From Alopecurus myosuroides (lineage: Eukaryota > Streptophyta > Magnoliopsida > Poales > Poaceae), in assembly GCA_028641055.1 (NCBI GenBank), contig CM054059.1, forward strand, positions 48,059,682 through 48,123,681: DNA of 64,000 nucleotides, given 5' to 3'. Under the pieces are notes generated by a model. It was not told the origin of the DNA. It ran no database searches and worked only from the letters and a program-made list of their open reading frames with translations. The position numbers were made by a program, and so were the translations under genes. Each line of letters opens with the position of its first letter. Positions within the stretch are counted from its first letter, which is position 1. Shown piece after piece: positions 37,033 through 46,988 of this stretch.

Positions 37033-37459
37033 TGCGGCACCGAGTTCGTCGGGACATCGAGCAATTGCACACCGTACATCGCCATAAGCGCAAGGAAAAA
37101 GGGGTGGATAGGAAAAGATACGCCCCGGGACATGTGATCCATGAAAGCCACCCGCTCGTTGGCCTCCGGGAATAGTCGTACCTCTGAACCTGGGCGCCTC
37201 CATGCGCCGGCTTGAAGCGGTCCTTCGCGTTTGGTGGCGGTGAGGAACGTGGCGGTGCCGACTGATTTGGCCCACTTCCCTCCTTTCCACTAGCGGCCTT
37301 CTGTGCTGCCGGCCGCTGAGGAAGCGTCACTCTTCCGGTGAACACCATGGCGTAAATTTGGAGAAGCTTGGGGAGTGCAGTAACAGCTCCGGTGTAGGAA
37401 ACTAAGGGCAGATGCAGGCGCGAGGAAGAAGAAGGGGAAATACCCCTCCTCCCTCGCGG

Positions 37460-37470
37460 TATATATAGCT
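37460..37470 (-). promoter_or_regulatory. TATA box of the antisense PF04195-like gene
   Basis: The minus strand reads AGCTATATATA about 115 bp before the ATG at 37348, at the distance expected for a short 5' leader. Confidence 0.6.
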
Positions 37471-37571
37471 AGGTAAAACCATCCTTGTTGTTGCTTTCTT
37501 CTCATGCTGGATCGGCCCTACACGTGGCGGAAGGAGGCCAACCGCTCCGCCTCCACGCCGCCCAGTACGCG

Positions 37572-37608
37572 CGATAATCTAGGCATTTACTGAATCCCTA
37601 GATTATCG
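37572..37608. repeat. 12-bp perfect inverted repeat upstream of the antisense gene
   Basis: CGATAATCTAGG (37572-37583) and CCTAGATTATCG (37597-37608) are exact inverse complements separated by 13 bases. Possible hairpin or dimeric factor site; function unknown. Confidence 0.8.
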
Positions 37609-38267
37609 AGCACCGAACGGTCAAATAGTGGTCAATATCCGCTCGGGCAAGCTACCGTCTGACAGGATAAGTTCACATCACATAAATGTCCAATGCCTTG
37701 AAAAAAAAATAGGATGTTACATCACTGCTGATGATTACTACTCGAATAACAAAGCCCTCGAGCAACAGGAAAGTTTACTCGAGGCATGAATAGCCTTTCA
37801 CGAGGAAAAAAATTTACTCCAGTGAGCGTGTAAGTTGAGGTTTCCTCCTTCACCACTCAAAAAATTCACTCGAATGAATCAACCTTCGAGTATCCCAGAA
37901 GCGTACAGCTATGCTAAAACTCTGGATGCCATGCTCATAAGTTTGAAGGTAAGACCCGTCGAACATTTTCAACGACATGGGAATTGCACCATTGCTGCGG
38001 TACCTGGTATTTTCCCATACCAACAGGTATGATGAAAATCCTCATGGATGCATCAGGTAAAACAAACTGATAACTGGAATTCGACTCGGTAAGACTTCAA
38101 CAGATCGAGTCGGGTTACCCTAGGATTTTCCAGGATCGAGCCAGAGGACTCGAACCCTGAGTAGATTAATCGGTGTATTCTCCCGAGTGAGATTAATTGA
38201 CCTCGACCCGTCAAGTAGATCAAACCCATGAAAACCGTCTTCCTCCCAGAAAGATTATTTGCAGGAA

Positions 38268-38757
38268 TGACGAAGGGATGAATCCTAGACCTATCGGGTG
38301 AGGCCACCCGGTCCAAGGCCCAAGACCAAAGCCCAAAGGGAGACGCCATAGACTATTCTAGAAGGCCCAATTAAGGCCCAACCGCAAAGCCTTGCGGGTC
38401 AAGTAAGGAAACTTGTAACCGACTTTAGGTTAGGGTTTGTAATCCCGCCGGGTACGGTTTGAGACCTGACCACCTATATAAGTCCAGGAGAACCACCAGG
38501 AGGGGGATGAAGCATTACCGCACCACCTAAGCCTTGAGATTGAGATCTACTCTCGACTCGAGCACCCCCACTATAACCGATCTATTGTGCTAATACAGAT
38601 CGACAGAAGCAGGAGTAAGGGTTTTACCTCTACGAGGGCCCCGAACCTAGGTAAATCGTGCCCCTGTTAGCCGACGATTGTCACTAGCGCCTACACGTTC
38701 TCCTAATCGAAACCCTATCGGTTCACCCGAGGGACTTGTTGAGATGCATATTCGACA
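38268..38757 (+). mobile_element. Solo LTR of a Tat-type gypsy element (490 bp)
   Basis: It begins TGACGAAGGG and ends ATTCGACA, and is flanked by AGGAA on both sides (38263-38267 and 38758-38762). It shares termini, the CTATATAAG box (38474-38482) and the segment GGTTTTACCTCTACGAGG with the LTR at 62678-63169. It is left over from recombination between two LTRs of one element. Confidence 0.92.
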
Positions 38758-38840
38758 AGGAAAGGTACCCAGAGTAATCTGCACGAGAAGTTTGAGTCCC
38801 TAGATCGAGTCTTTGACTCCATCAGGAAATCGGGGGCTAC

Positions 38841-39250
38841 TGTTGTGGGGGTACTGAGAGACTCTCCCTTAAGGAGGTACCCAGTGCCGCCCACTAAGGG
38901 GTACCGCAAGGCTCCTCGAGCAATCTACACAAAGGCCCACGAAGATTCGAGCCACAATGGAAGAAAAGACTCCATCAGCAAGATTAGGAAATTGTAGTTA
39001 CCGACTTAGAGCCAAAGTCCATCTCATGTACACCCCTAAGACCCCTTCTACATATATAAAGCGCGGGAGGGGATAAAAAATAAGACAAACAACCCTAGAT
39101 TCAGAGCTAGGCGAGATCCAATCCCCGGAGAGCACCCCCTATAATCGACACTTTTCACCTCGTCGAAATAAACTCGATGGGTAGTAAACCGTCAAATCGA
39201 GTAGTCCACTAGCGCCCTCTTCCTTTATCAAAACCCCGGGTCCCTCACCA
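38841..39250 (+). repeat. 3' LTR of element G (about 410 bp)
   Basis: It starts TGTTGTGGGGGTACTG after the polypurine tract AAATCGGGGGCTAC. The end at TCCCTCACCA is chosen because transposase-like coding resumes just after it. A TATA-type CATATATAAAG lies near 39052. No TSD could be confirmed. Confidence 0.65.
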
Positions 39251-40860
39251 TGGGGATTGTTGAGCTCACATCCTTAACGGTCCTTCATTCCTCTGATCCA
39301 GCTATTGAAGCTCTCAACTAGATTTTTATGAATGTAATCACATTTTATTTCCGTGTTGAAGTCACATCTCATCCACTTCAAATTATGATAAGTAATCAAG
39401 TGGGTACCTACCTCAGATTTAGCTTCAAATACCTTGGACATATGGTGGTTAAATGTTTCTACAGGCTAAGCCTTGGCTCATGGCCACATCCGACCAAAAA
39501 CTTCTATGTGGAACTTTTTCTTTTGAAATTTTCCATCAGATGCCTAAAGCATTCCCCTTGCTCATCTTGAGGAAAAACATTTTTAACTGCATTCTTCAAC
39601 ACTTTGCATGCATCTGTACATATAGCTACATTTTGAAGATGTCCTATTGCCCTGTGCAATTGTTGCATAAACCAAGTCTAGTTATCCTCGGTCTCCAAAG
39701 CAAAGAATCCAAATGCTAAGGGAAACATCAAGTTATGTCCATCTAGTGTTGTACATGCTGCTAGCTGACCATTCCACTTTCCATTAAAAAGGTGGACTCT
39801 ATACTAACATATGGTCTACAATCGTTCAAAAATCCATCAATTCATGGCTTGAGTGCCATAAAAAATCTGGAGAAATACACTTTACCTCCTTCTCTGTTCA
39901 CATCAACCTCTACAATGCTACCCGGAGACCTCTTCTCAATATCAGCTTAGAAGTTCCACAGATTTTGAAATCTTTGTACCCATGTACCATATAATTTATC
40001 CATGGCCATTTCTTTGGCCCTCCAAACAGTCCGATACCGATTTGTAACTTTGTACTCGACTTTTAACCTTTTCGCCAGCTCATTAGCACCGATGTTTGTC
40101 TCTTTCTCAATATTCCAATCGACTTTTCGCCATCCATGCTTGGTCTTCCATGCTTGAGATCATTTCAGCTGTAGATGAACAATTATGAGTCTTTACAATT
40201 TTTTTAATCTGCAAGAGAACACAATACCATCCATTACTTGCATGGAACTTTATAAAATAGTTGCAACACGCAAGTTCAAAAGTTGATGTTAGCTAGACAG
40301 GTTAATACCCTGACTGTTTTTCCATCTTCTATTGTCCTTGCCATTATTCTCCATTGACATAGTTCTCCTTTAGAGTGACCTATAAATCTAGTAGTGTCAC
40401 TACCTTGTATATGAATATCAAACTTGTCTCTAATAGCAAATGTTGTCAAGAGCATCCTGAACTACTCTATCGAAAAAAAACAAGAAACCTTCCTCTATCG
40501 TAGGATGTTCTTTGTCGTACCAAAAGTGGTTCTCTTCGGGCATATGTTCGGACACAGAAAGAGCCGCATCAACAAGTAAATCCTCACCAATATCATCCAT
40601 AGAAACATTCATATTTTCAATGGAGGCTTCTATAGCTGCTCCATCGATAGCTTGTCAATGACCGGATTTGTCGTTAATTCCGAGCATCAAGCACATGTTC
40701 TCTTCTTCTACAGTAACATCACTTTTATCTTGTGCTATTTCAATTTGGGACCGATCAATGAATCTATCATTTGAATTACTTCCATCGTTGGATTGGACAA
40801 TATTCGTAGTAGATAAGTTGGTAGTATCTGTCGTCGATGCCCTACCCGAAACAAAATAAC
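39251..40860 (-). pseudogene. MuDR-type (Mutator-like) transposase remnant
   Basis: Scattered minus-strand pieces in the order of a MULE transposase: MNVSMDDIGEDLL (40612), RDKFDIHIQGSDTTRF (near 40430), NRYRTVWRAKEMAMDKLYG (near 40040), VYFSRFFMALKP (near 39880), YVSIESTFL (near 39810), VAICTDACKVLKNAVKNVF (near 39640) and ESFNSWIRGMKD (near 39300). The first catalytic Asp (usually SIDSTFL) is Glu here and the second (CTDAC) is kept. Stops and frameshifts are frequent, and a Trp codon in the ETEDN.TWF region is TAG. The C-terminal part, with the SWIM zinc finger expected in the family, is cut off by the G LTR. The enzyme would have cut and moved a Mutator-like element; this copy is dead. Confidence 0.8.
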
Positions 40861-41314
40861 AATTTAAGATAGGCTAACCGTGTAGGAAATATGATCATGC
40901 ATTGAATATAAGATTTGATTAAACAAAATAGTTATAAAATTTAAGTACAATAATACGAATTATGTATGAATATTTAAACATGAACATATGCAAGGGATAT
41001 GTTCATGAATTCACTATAAATTCAACACTATCCACGAAACAGGATTTTGCCCCGCTATATTAATATAGAAATTGACCGAAACTCAGAGCTCGCTAGGCAA
41101 ACAGCACAAGGTACGCCCAAAAGAAACAAAAACGAAAATGAAAAAAAAAAAACTCCGTCAACGGCAGATCGACGAAAACGAGGGTGACTCGCCACCGCTG
41201 CACCCTCCGGAGAAGTTCCACCACGCTCCTAGCTCTCCGAAATGTCACATACCAAGCAACACCTCCAAGAAGGTGAGCGACGATGACGACGCTGCTGCCC
41301 GACCGGTCCCAGGG
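40861..41314. other. Stretch between transposase remnant and unknown frame
   Basis: AT-rich to 41080, then mixed composition with an A-run at 41140. It may be the 5' region of the dead Mutator-like element, but I could not find a terminal inverted repeat. Nothing else is supported. Confidence 0.4.
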
Positions 41315-41800
41315 TTAACCTGGTGCCCGTTCAAGGGTTTCCCCTAGTACGTCGTGGGGGTGGGGGAAGGGGTATGCCTGACACCCTTCACGAAGGAAGG
41401 CCACACCCGTAGGAGTCGCCGCATCGGTTTCGAGACGATGGGGATTTCTCCCAACCCCAACCAGCCACGTCCCCGGACGTTCCGTCGCGCTCCACCATGC
41501 AAGCCAACCACCTGCACACTCCACCACGGTCTTGCAATCACCGTCGCCGTCTCCCGTGATATACGTTGCGAGGCTAGATGACCGAGACGAAGGTACTCTG
41601 GCGAGGGGGTAGTAGTACAGTAGCACGCGGGAGGGATCGACCTCCACCGCCAACTGTGGTAGCCGACCGGATGCAGCATTAGGGACATACCAGACCCTCC
41701 TAGCCTGGCCGGGCCCGTCTTGGACCCGTAAAGTCCCGCTGCCGCACTGCAGAAGGCACACCACCATCTCCACGACCCCCGGCCCGAGCACCAGCGTCAC
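41315..41800 (-). CDS. Unrecognised 161-residue frame, possibly a captured gene fragment
   Basis: A minus-strand frame with balanced, protein-like composition: VVEMVVCLLQCGSGTLRVQD, VWYVPNAASGRLPQLAVEVD, VLLYYYPLARVP and GGWLAWWSATERPGTWLVG. The frame is also open upstream of the first Met (41800) for a short distance, so the start is arbitrary. The region is GC-rich, unlike its neighbours, and lies on the upstream side of the dead Mutator-like transposase, where captured host gene pieces are often found. I recognise no family; the aromatic- and glycine-rich pattern suggests a beta-rich domain. It could also be a chance frame in GC-rich DNA. Confidence 0.35.
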   Translation of the reverse strand: MTLVLGPGVVEMVVCLLQCGSGTLRVQDGPGQARRVWYVPNAASGRLPQLAVEVDPSRVLLYYYPLARVPSSRSSSLATYITGDGDGDCKTVVECAGGWLAWWSATERPGTWLVGVGRNPHRLETDAATPTGVAFLREGCQAYPFPHPHDVLGETLERAPG

Positions 41801-42014
41801 CGTCGAGCAGGAGGGGTGCTGCCACTACGGAACCGGCCAGACCAGGAACAGATGCGGCCCAAAGGGCCCAGATCTGGGCCGTGAGGGCGCCAGCGGCCGC
41901 CGCCGGCGACCAGCCAGCCGCTTCAGCTGCCCAAGCCCCCTACCGCCAAGGATCAGCACCGCCGCCACGCACACCACCCGAACCCGCCGGACCACCACTG
42001 GTCGAAGCCGCACC
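41801..42014. other. GC-rich tail of the unknown segment
   Basis: Rich in GCC/CGG, low complexity, with no confident gene. It ends where the copia LTR fragment begins. Confidence 0.4.
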
Positions 42015-42735
42015 TGAAAGTAATGTATGGGCACCTAGAGGTGGGGGTGAATAGGTGTTGCGACCAATTTTAATGTTTCTTCAAGATTAGGCTTAACACA
42101 AAGTTAAATTCTCTAGATAGTGCAACTATGTTGAATTTACCTATATGACAAGTACAACAATAAATGCGGCAAGTACAACAATAAATGCAACACAAACACA
42201 AGTAAAGGATAAGGGAACGAGATAACCGATAGGAAGCACGCGGAGACACGATGTATTCCCGAGTTCCTCCTTGTTAAGGGAGTACGTCTCGTTGGAGGGG
42301 TATGAGCTCGCCATGAAGGCCTACCCAACGCCACAAAGGCCTCATCCTGTTCACCGATGAACCCCGCCACAAAGGCCTAGTCCACCTTCCACTATTGATC
42401 CCCTTTGAGGCGGGAATCGAGTCCTTTACAAACAAGTTTGGGTCACACAGACATAACCAAATTGGGGGCTCCCAACAATCACAAGAATCACCAAGAGAGA
42501 CAAGATGTCTAGGTTCTCCACAAGAGGAAACCCTAGACTAGTTCCCCTCAAGAAAATGAGGGGGGGGAATGAAATCTGGTTGGTGAAGACGTAGATCAGG
42601 GCCTTCTCCTTCAATCCTCCAAAGATCAAGGCTTTTGGGTGGAAGGATTTGGAGATCTAGAAAGGTGGGTGAGCTCTAGCAATGGTGAGATCTATTTGGG
42701 ACAAGCTAGCCGGAGGTTGGTGGAGGGGAGGGGGT
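42015..42735 (-). repeat. Truncated copia LTR (SIRE/Maximus-like)
   Basis: The + strand starts TGAAAGTAATG followed by GGTGGGGGTGAATAGGTG, the inverse of the LTR end seen in H (60900-60941, CCTATTCACCCCCCTCC). It carries GCCACAAAGGCC repeats and AAGGATTTGGAGATC, familiar from LTRs of this group. It breaks off near 42735, where Athila-type gag coding begins, so only the 3' part of a minus-strand LTR remains. Confidence 0.65.
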
Positions 42736-42739
42736 ATTT

Positions 42740-44325
42740 TTGGTCTTAATCAAAATAACTTTGTTCGAGGAAATAGTGAAGAAACTTTATATCGTATTTT
42801 CTATTACGGGTTGAATGAAGAATCTAAGAATTTTCTTGATTGCAGTGTCGGAGGCTGCTTTATGCAACTATCCAAGAAGGAAGGAGGAAAACTCATTGAG
42901 ACTATTGTCACTAATGTACATCAATGGAATCCTAGTAAAACTGATGAATCTTGTTACATTAATTTTCTGGAGGAGAATGCCAAAGAAAGACCCCAATATA
43001 TGTTGAATGATGAATTGAAGAAGCAATTTGATGAAGCTATGAAGGTAAATGGTATACCATCAGAGGAACTAAAAGGTAAAGAAATAGACAATCTTCAGAT
43101 ATATGAGAAGGAGGATGAAATTTACAAAGCTTTTCATTCCTTTAGATGTTAGCAAAACAAGATAAATGAAGAATTGGTAAATCATGTTAAATACCATGAA
43201 AAGGTAACAGAACAAATGTCAGAAGAACTAGAGGATATGGGACACACTGCTAAACAGTTAGATAAACATGCACACATGATTAGTATCTAGTGTGAACAAA
43301 TAGCTAAAAACAAGTCTCTCGTACTTGAACAAGATTGCCCTATGAATTTTGTATCATCTAATGTTGTCGCAAGACGTAATATAGTAACAGAGGGACCAAA
43401 AGGACCAAACTAGTATGAGAAGGATCAAGCAAGATGAAGAAGAACTGAGAAAAAGAGATAAAGATCTCATAGACCCTCAAGATATTGAAAAGATCAATGA
43501 AGAGCGTCAAGGAGAATAAACACCGGAAGAAGGTAACGAAAAGGCACAATATCCATTTATTTCTGACAATGAGAGTAAAAAAAAGGAGGGAAAGAACAAA
43601 ATGTTGAACAAGAAGGAGCCAATGCTAAGGTAATAAATAAAAAAGCAAAGATAAAAGAGAAAATAAAGACAATAAGTAAACCAGACCGTCCACACAAAGT
43701 TCATAGTAAACCTAAGAAACCTCTTCCTTTCCCACATAGAAAGAAACATATGAGTGACAAGGGCCTCTATAATTCATTTGTTGATGCTCTCAACAAACTA
43801 ACATTTGAAGCGCATATTCTTAAAGCTATGCAGATCCCCACTAATAAAAAATTGTTGAGAGACATTCTCAATAGAAAAAGTGTCGTTCCTCCAATTGAAA
43901 CAATGGCTTTGATAGAGAGTTACCCAATGAGTGATCAATACCCGAAGCAGAAAGATCCATGTACGCCCATTATAACTTGTCATATAGGAGGAACATAAAT
44001 TCATAATGCACTCTGCAATCTAGGAGCAGGGTTAAGTGTTATGCCATTCTATTTATACAAAAAGTTAAACTTGGGAGACTATTCTCCAACTTCTATAACT
44101 TTGCAAATGGCAGACAAAACAAGAAAGCAACCAGTGGAAATTATTGAGGATGCTTTAATTAGAACTGATCAGCATATTATGCCTATACCCACTGATTTTA
44201 TCATAGTAGATATTTCCGAGGATGATAATCTATCTATCATATTAGGAAGACCATTTTTGAGTACTGTAGGAGCTTATGTAGATTGTTTGAATGAGAAGAT
44301 AACATTCAATGTCTATGATAAATAA
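42740..44325 (+). pseudogene. Athila-type gag-protease, multiple stops
   Basis: Pieces keep one frame: NQNNFVRGNSEETLYRIFYY (gag), a charged linker, KPLPFPHRKK then KALQIP-like KAMQIPTNKKLLRDIL (near 43830), and a retropepsin-like domain with LGAGLSVMPFYLY (near 44015) and SIILGRPFL (near 44240). The catalytic motif expected as D-L-G-A is N-L-G-A here, so the protease would be inactive. Stops occur at 43150, 43290, 43410 and 43996, among others. Gag would build the particle and the protease would cleave it. The start of gag is lost at the copia LTR border, and no polymerase follows the protease. Confidence 0.7.
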
Positions 44326-44639
44326 ATTATTCGATGTTTCCCGAAGAGAGGCGAGCAAAGAGATAAATATATCACGCCATCACGAAAAACAAATTCAGTG
44401 AATGCTCTGGAAGAAGAGCAACCAAAGGTAAGAATGAAAAATTAATTTAAAAGGAGAGGGTTGCCCAGTTTCAAGAAGAATAAAAAGGTAAAACATCAAT
44501 GCGGAACAACCCCTCACAAATGTTATATGTTGTTAGTATTTATAGATGTTAATCTTGGTTCTGAGGAAGCGGAACTTATTATTTTTGAAGTGAACATGAC
44601 AAATAGAAGAAGACATGAGCAAAAGAGCAGAAGAAAAAT

Positions 44640-45150
44640 ACTTCACGAGACACAATATGGTGACTTTCCCCGTACTAACCAATGTACTGATGATTTATTT
44701 ATTATTTTTATTTTAACTGTTTTGCAGATCCCAATACACAATATTTTCAATAACGAGTCAGGGTACGGTGAGCACTCACCGTACCACTGACCGTACCGGC
44801 CAGACCATCTTCGAAGTGCACAAGAAAGAATCACTTAACGAGTCACAGTATGGTGAATTATCACCGTACCGATGACCGTATCGTGACACTTCTCGGAACC
44901 AGAGAGTGGAGAATTTACTTAAACGAGTTGCAATACGGTGAGATCCACCATATCAGAGACCGTATTGTGCAAGCCTTCTGTATCTATGCAGCAGAGTTAT
45001 CACTTAACGAGTGGGGGTACAGTGAATTGCGACCGTACCAGCCACCATACCAGAACACGAGGCAGGTATGTAAACCCTAAAATTTACAAAGAGAACATGA
45101 AACAACCTCGGTACAGTGAGTTGTGATCGTACTACTCACCATACCGCCGT
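44640..45150 (+). repeat. Degenerate tandem array of CACCGTACC dyads
   Basis: About six units of roughly 85 bp, each with a core like AACGAGT..GTACGGTGA then TCACCGTACC and GACCGTACC (starts near 44645, 44752, 44832, 44918, 45002 and 45105). Each unit can fold because GGTACGGTGA and TCACCGTACC are inverse complements. It is non-coding. A related motif lies at 61985-62045 in the other part of J. Confidence 0.75.
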
Positions 45151-45309
45151 TTCGAAGATAAAAGAGAGGGGGCTGCCGGATTCATCTCCTAGCTCCTCCA
45201 AAACCTGAAAATACCTCTCTCCAAATCTTCAAAAACTTTGCCCTAAATCCTCCCAAAGCTTCGATTCTTCGTGGATTTCGTTCGTTTGATTTGGTAGAAC
45301 TCCAAATCG

Positions 45310-45685
45310 GTAAGTTTCTCCTCCAACCATGGTTTAGTTTATCCAATATGTGGCTATTTTCATATCTTTGCTAGAACTAGATGAGTTCTTGACCTAGATT
45401 GATTCTAGAGATTTGTACATGTTAGGATTTTATTTGAGCACATAGAATCATCTATTATACACCTGTGAATCATATGCCTACTCTTCTTTAGTTAAAAACA
45501 ATAGAGTATCAAATTATTTTTTGCCTGGACTTACAATAGTTAATTTTTGTTTCTTTAGGGAAATGGCATCCAAGAAGTTAACCATGTGATGGGCCGCGGG
45601 AGCCCTACTCTTCTTTAGTTAAAAACAATAGAGTATCAAATTATTTTTTGCCTGGACTTACAATAGTTAATTTTTGTTTCTTTAG
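45310..45685 (+). other. Probable intron before the ATHILA ORF-1-like frame
   Basis: Donor CG/GTAAGTTT (GT at 45310-45311) and acceptor TTGTTTCTTTAG/GG (AG at 45684-45685, with an identical acceptor at 45557-45558). The exon after the acceptor begins GGAAATGGCATCC. The preceding sequence (45170-45309) is pyrimidine-rich, like a plant 5' leader. Prediction from consensus only. Confidence 0.5.
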
Positions 45686-45731
45686 GGAAATGGCATCCAA
45701 GAAGTTAACCATGTGATGGGCCGCGGGAGCC
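45478..45731 (+). repeat. Perfect 127-bp tandem duplication
   Basis: 45478-45604 and 45605-45731 are the same sequence with no difference seen. The unit contains the 3' splice site and the ATGGCATCC start, so both are present twice. Confidence 0.92.
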
Positions 45732-46988
45732 CCGTACTCAGCCACAAGAGGGCCATGAAGGAGCCCCCCTTCAAGATTGACCGTGAGGCGGTCAAGGAGT
45801 CCTGGAAGGGGATGAAGAACCGCGAGGTCGTTTCCATGAGTTGGGTGCATCACTAGTTCCTCCAGAACACTGGTCTTGCCCCTGACTTAGCGACGATGGT
45901 GGGATGCAATGTACTTGTCACCTTCGTGCAAATACGTGTCCCCACCTTCGAGAAGCTCATGCGTGAGTGCCTCTCCACATTCTACATCAACCTCTACAAG
46001 CCAGACGATGAGCCATACCGTTGGTTCACCATCAAGGGACAACAAGTACGCCTAACCCTCCAAAGATTATGCGCCATTTTCGGTTTTCCGAACCACAGTA
46101 CGAAATCTCTAGAGAATGCTTATAATGAACTTGTCGAGATGGCATGTGTTTCGAGTGAGATATCTATTCTTCGTAATTATGACTACCTTAGAAAAAACAT
46201 GTCTCTCATTCAAAAATCCACCATCCGTTACCAAGCTATTTTTATTGCAACTTTTCTTTTTGCTAGAGAAAATGCAGGTGCACTTGCATACCATGATCTT
46301 GCACATCTAACTGCAGCATTTAAGGATGTACACTTTAATTTTGGTGCACTTCTTATTCATCACTTTCACCGCCAACAGTCATAAACCAAAGGAAGAACTT
46401 GCTATGGTGGCATTTTTACTCACATTGCTATAGAAGAGGGGATCAACTTTGATGATGATGCGCCTATTGTAGGCTCCACTTTGATTGACCCTCAATATTT
46501 AGTTTATGTTGGTTATTTGAATATTAACCCTACCAACCGCGACACCCATTATTTTCGTTTACGCTTTTCTAGTAACAAGAACGACGAGGAAATTCCTGCC
46601 TTGCCATTTCCTCATGCTTTTTCTTTACAGGGTAGGCGAACACAGATAGACCGCGAGTAATATGATGTGGCTCGCCAAGAAGCTTGGTTGGACCCTCAGG
46701 AGCCAGTTGAGGAAGGAAGATGGGAGGAATATGTTGCCCAAGAGGAGTACCTCTAGCAACCAGGAGGCGTGTGGGGGTTATGGGGGATACCAAGCACCAC
46801 CACCGCCACAACAAGGACAAGGTAATTTTGTTGACCTCTCAAAATATACCAAGCTCGTGGGACGAGTAGGCTAGGTTGAGCATGCACTCCAGAGTGTGGG
46901 CACCAACTTCAACTACGTTAACACGAGTTTCACCAACTTCATGAACTTGTGTGGACATAACCCACCACCACAGGGCGGCAACAAGTAG
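45690..46988 (+). pseudogene. ATHILA ORF-1-like frame of element J
   Basis: It starts ATGGCATCCAAGAAG at 45690, shifts frame soon after and continues HKRAMKEPPFKIDREAV, a stop at 45853, VGCNVLVTFVQIRVPTFEKL, EPYRWFTIKGQQVRLTLQRL and FGFPNHST, to a stop at 46382, then LIDPQYLVYVGYLNINPT, a Gln/Pro-rich tail and a final stop at 46986-46988. The order and the WFTIKGQQVRLTL core fit the ATHILA ORF-1 (PF03078) family, the extra protein of Athila-lineage elements whose role is not settled. At least two stops and one frameshift break it. The start sits behind a probable splice acceptor, suggesting expression from a spliced or subgenomic transcript. Confidence 0.6.

Larger units (their letters stand above)
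27356..37348 (-). pseudogene. PF04195-like 'putative gypsy type transposon' gene, broken by insertions
   Basis: Minus-strand gene with ATG at 37346-37348. One frame between 37285 and 37038 gives PEANERVAFMDHMSRG and FLALMAMYGVQLLDVP. It resumes left of element F with HIACFIVLCECYLGVAPHW and SGYFSRGFVDSVTGWRSRW (30425-30126), the core of the PF04195 family. Further exon-like pieces follow: VVPMWAYSCADSTHHLHREE (near 30000), a Ser/Pro/acid-rich linker (29654-29316), an alanine- and lysine-rich coiled coil (28581-28400) and FPKEEVLATLDALLD (near 28110). After the MITE the frame continues DRAHAIEGDFEAV (near 27400), and B then truncates it. There is one frameshift near 37285. Function is unknown; these genes are tied to gypsy-type elements. 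Confidence 0.65.
37349..38262. other. Spacer of element G between antisense gene and solo LTR
   Basis: Contains the probable promoter of the antisense gene and a strong hairpin (listed separately), then AT-balanced sequence rich in CTCGA/TCGAG motifs. I see no coding sequence. Confidence 0.6.
27356..39250 (+). mobile_element. Element G: Tat-lineage gypsy element, 3' half
   Basis: The antisense PF04195-like gene, a spacer, a polypurine tract (AAATCGGGGGCTAC, 38827-38840) and an LTR starting TGTTGTGGGGGT (38841) follow one another. Tat-lineage elements are known to carry extra genes, some antisense, between pol and the 3' LTR, which fits this order. The 5' half is cut away at 27356 by element B and is not in the window. 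F, a Mutator-type MITE and a solo LTR are nested in it. The assignment is inferred from layout and LTR style. Confidence 0.6.
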
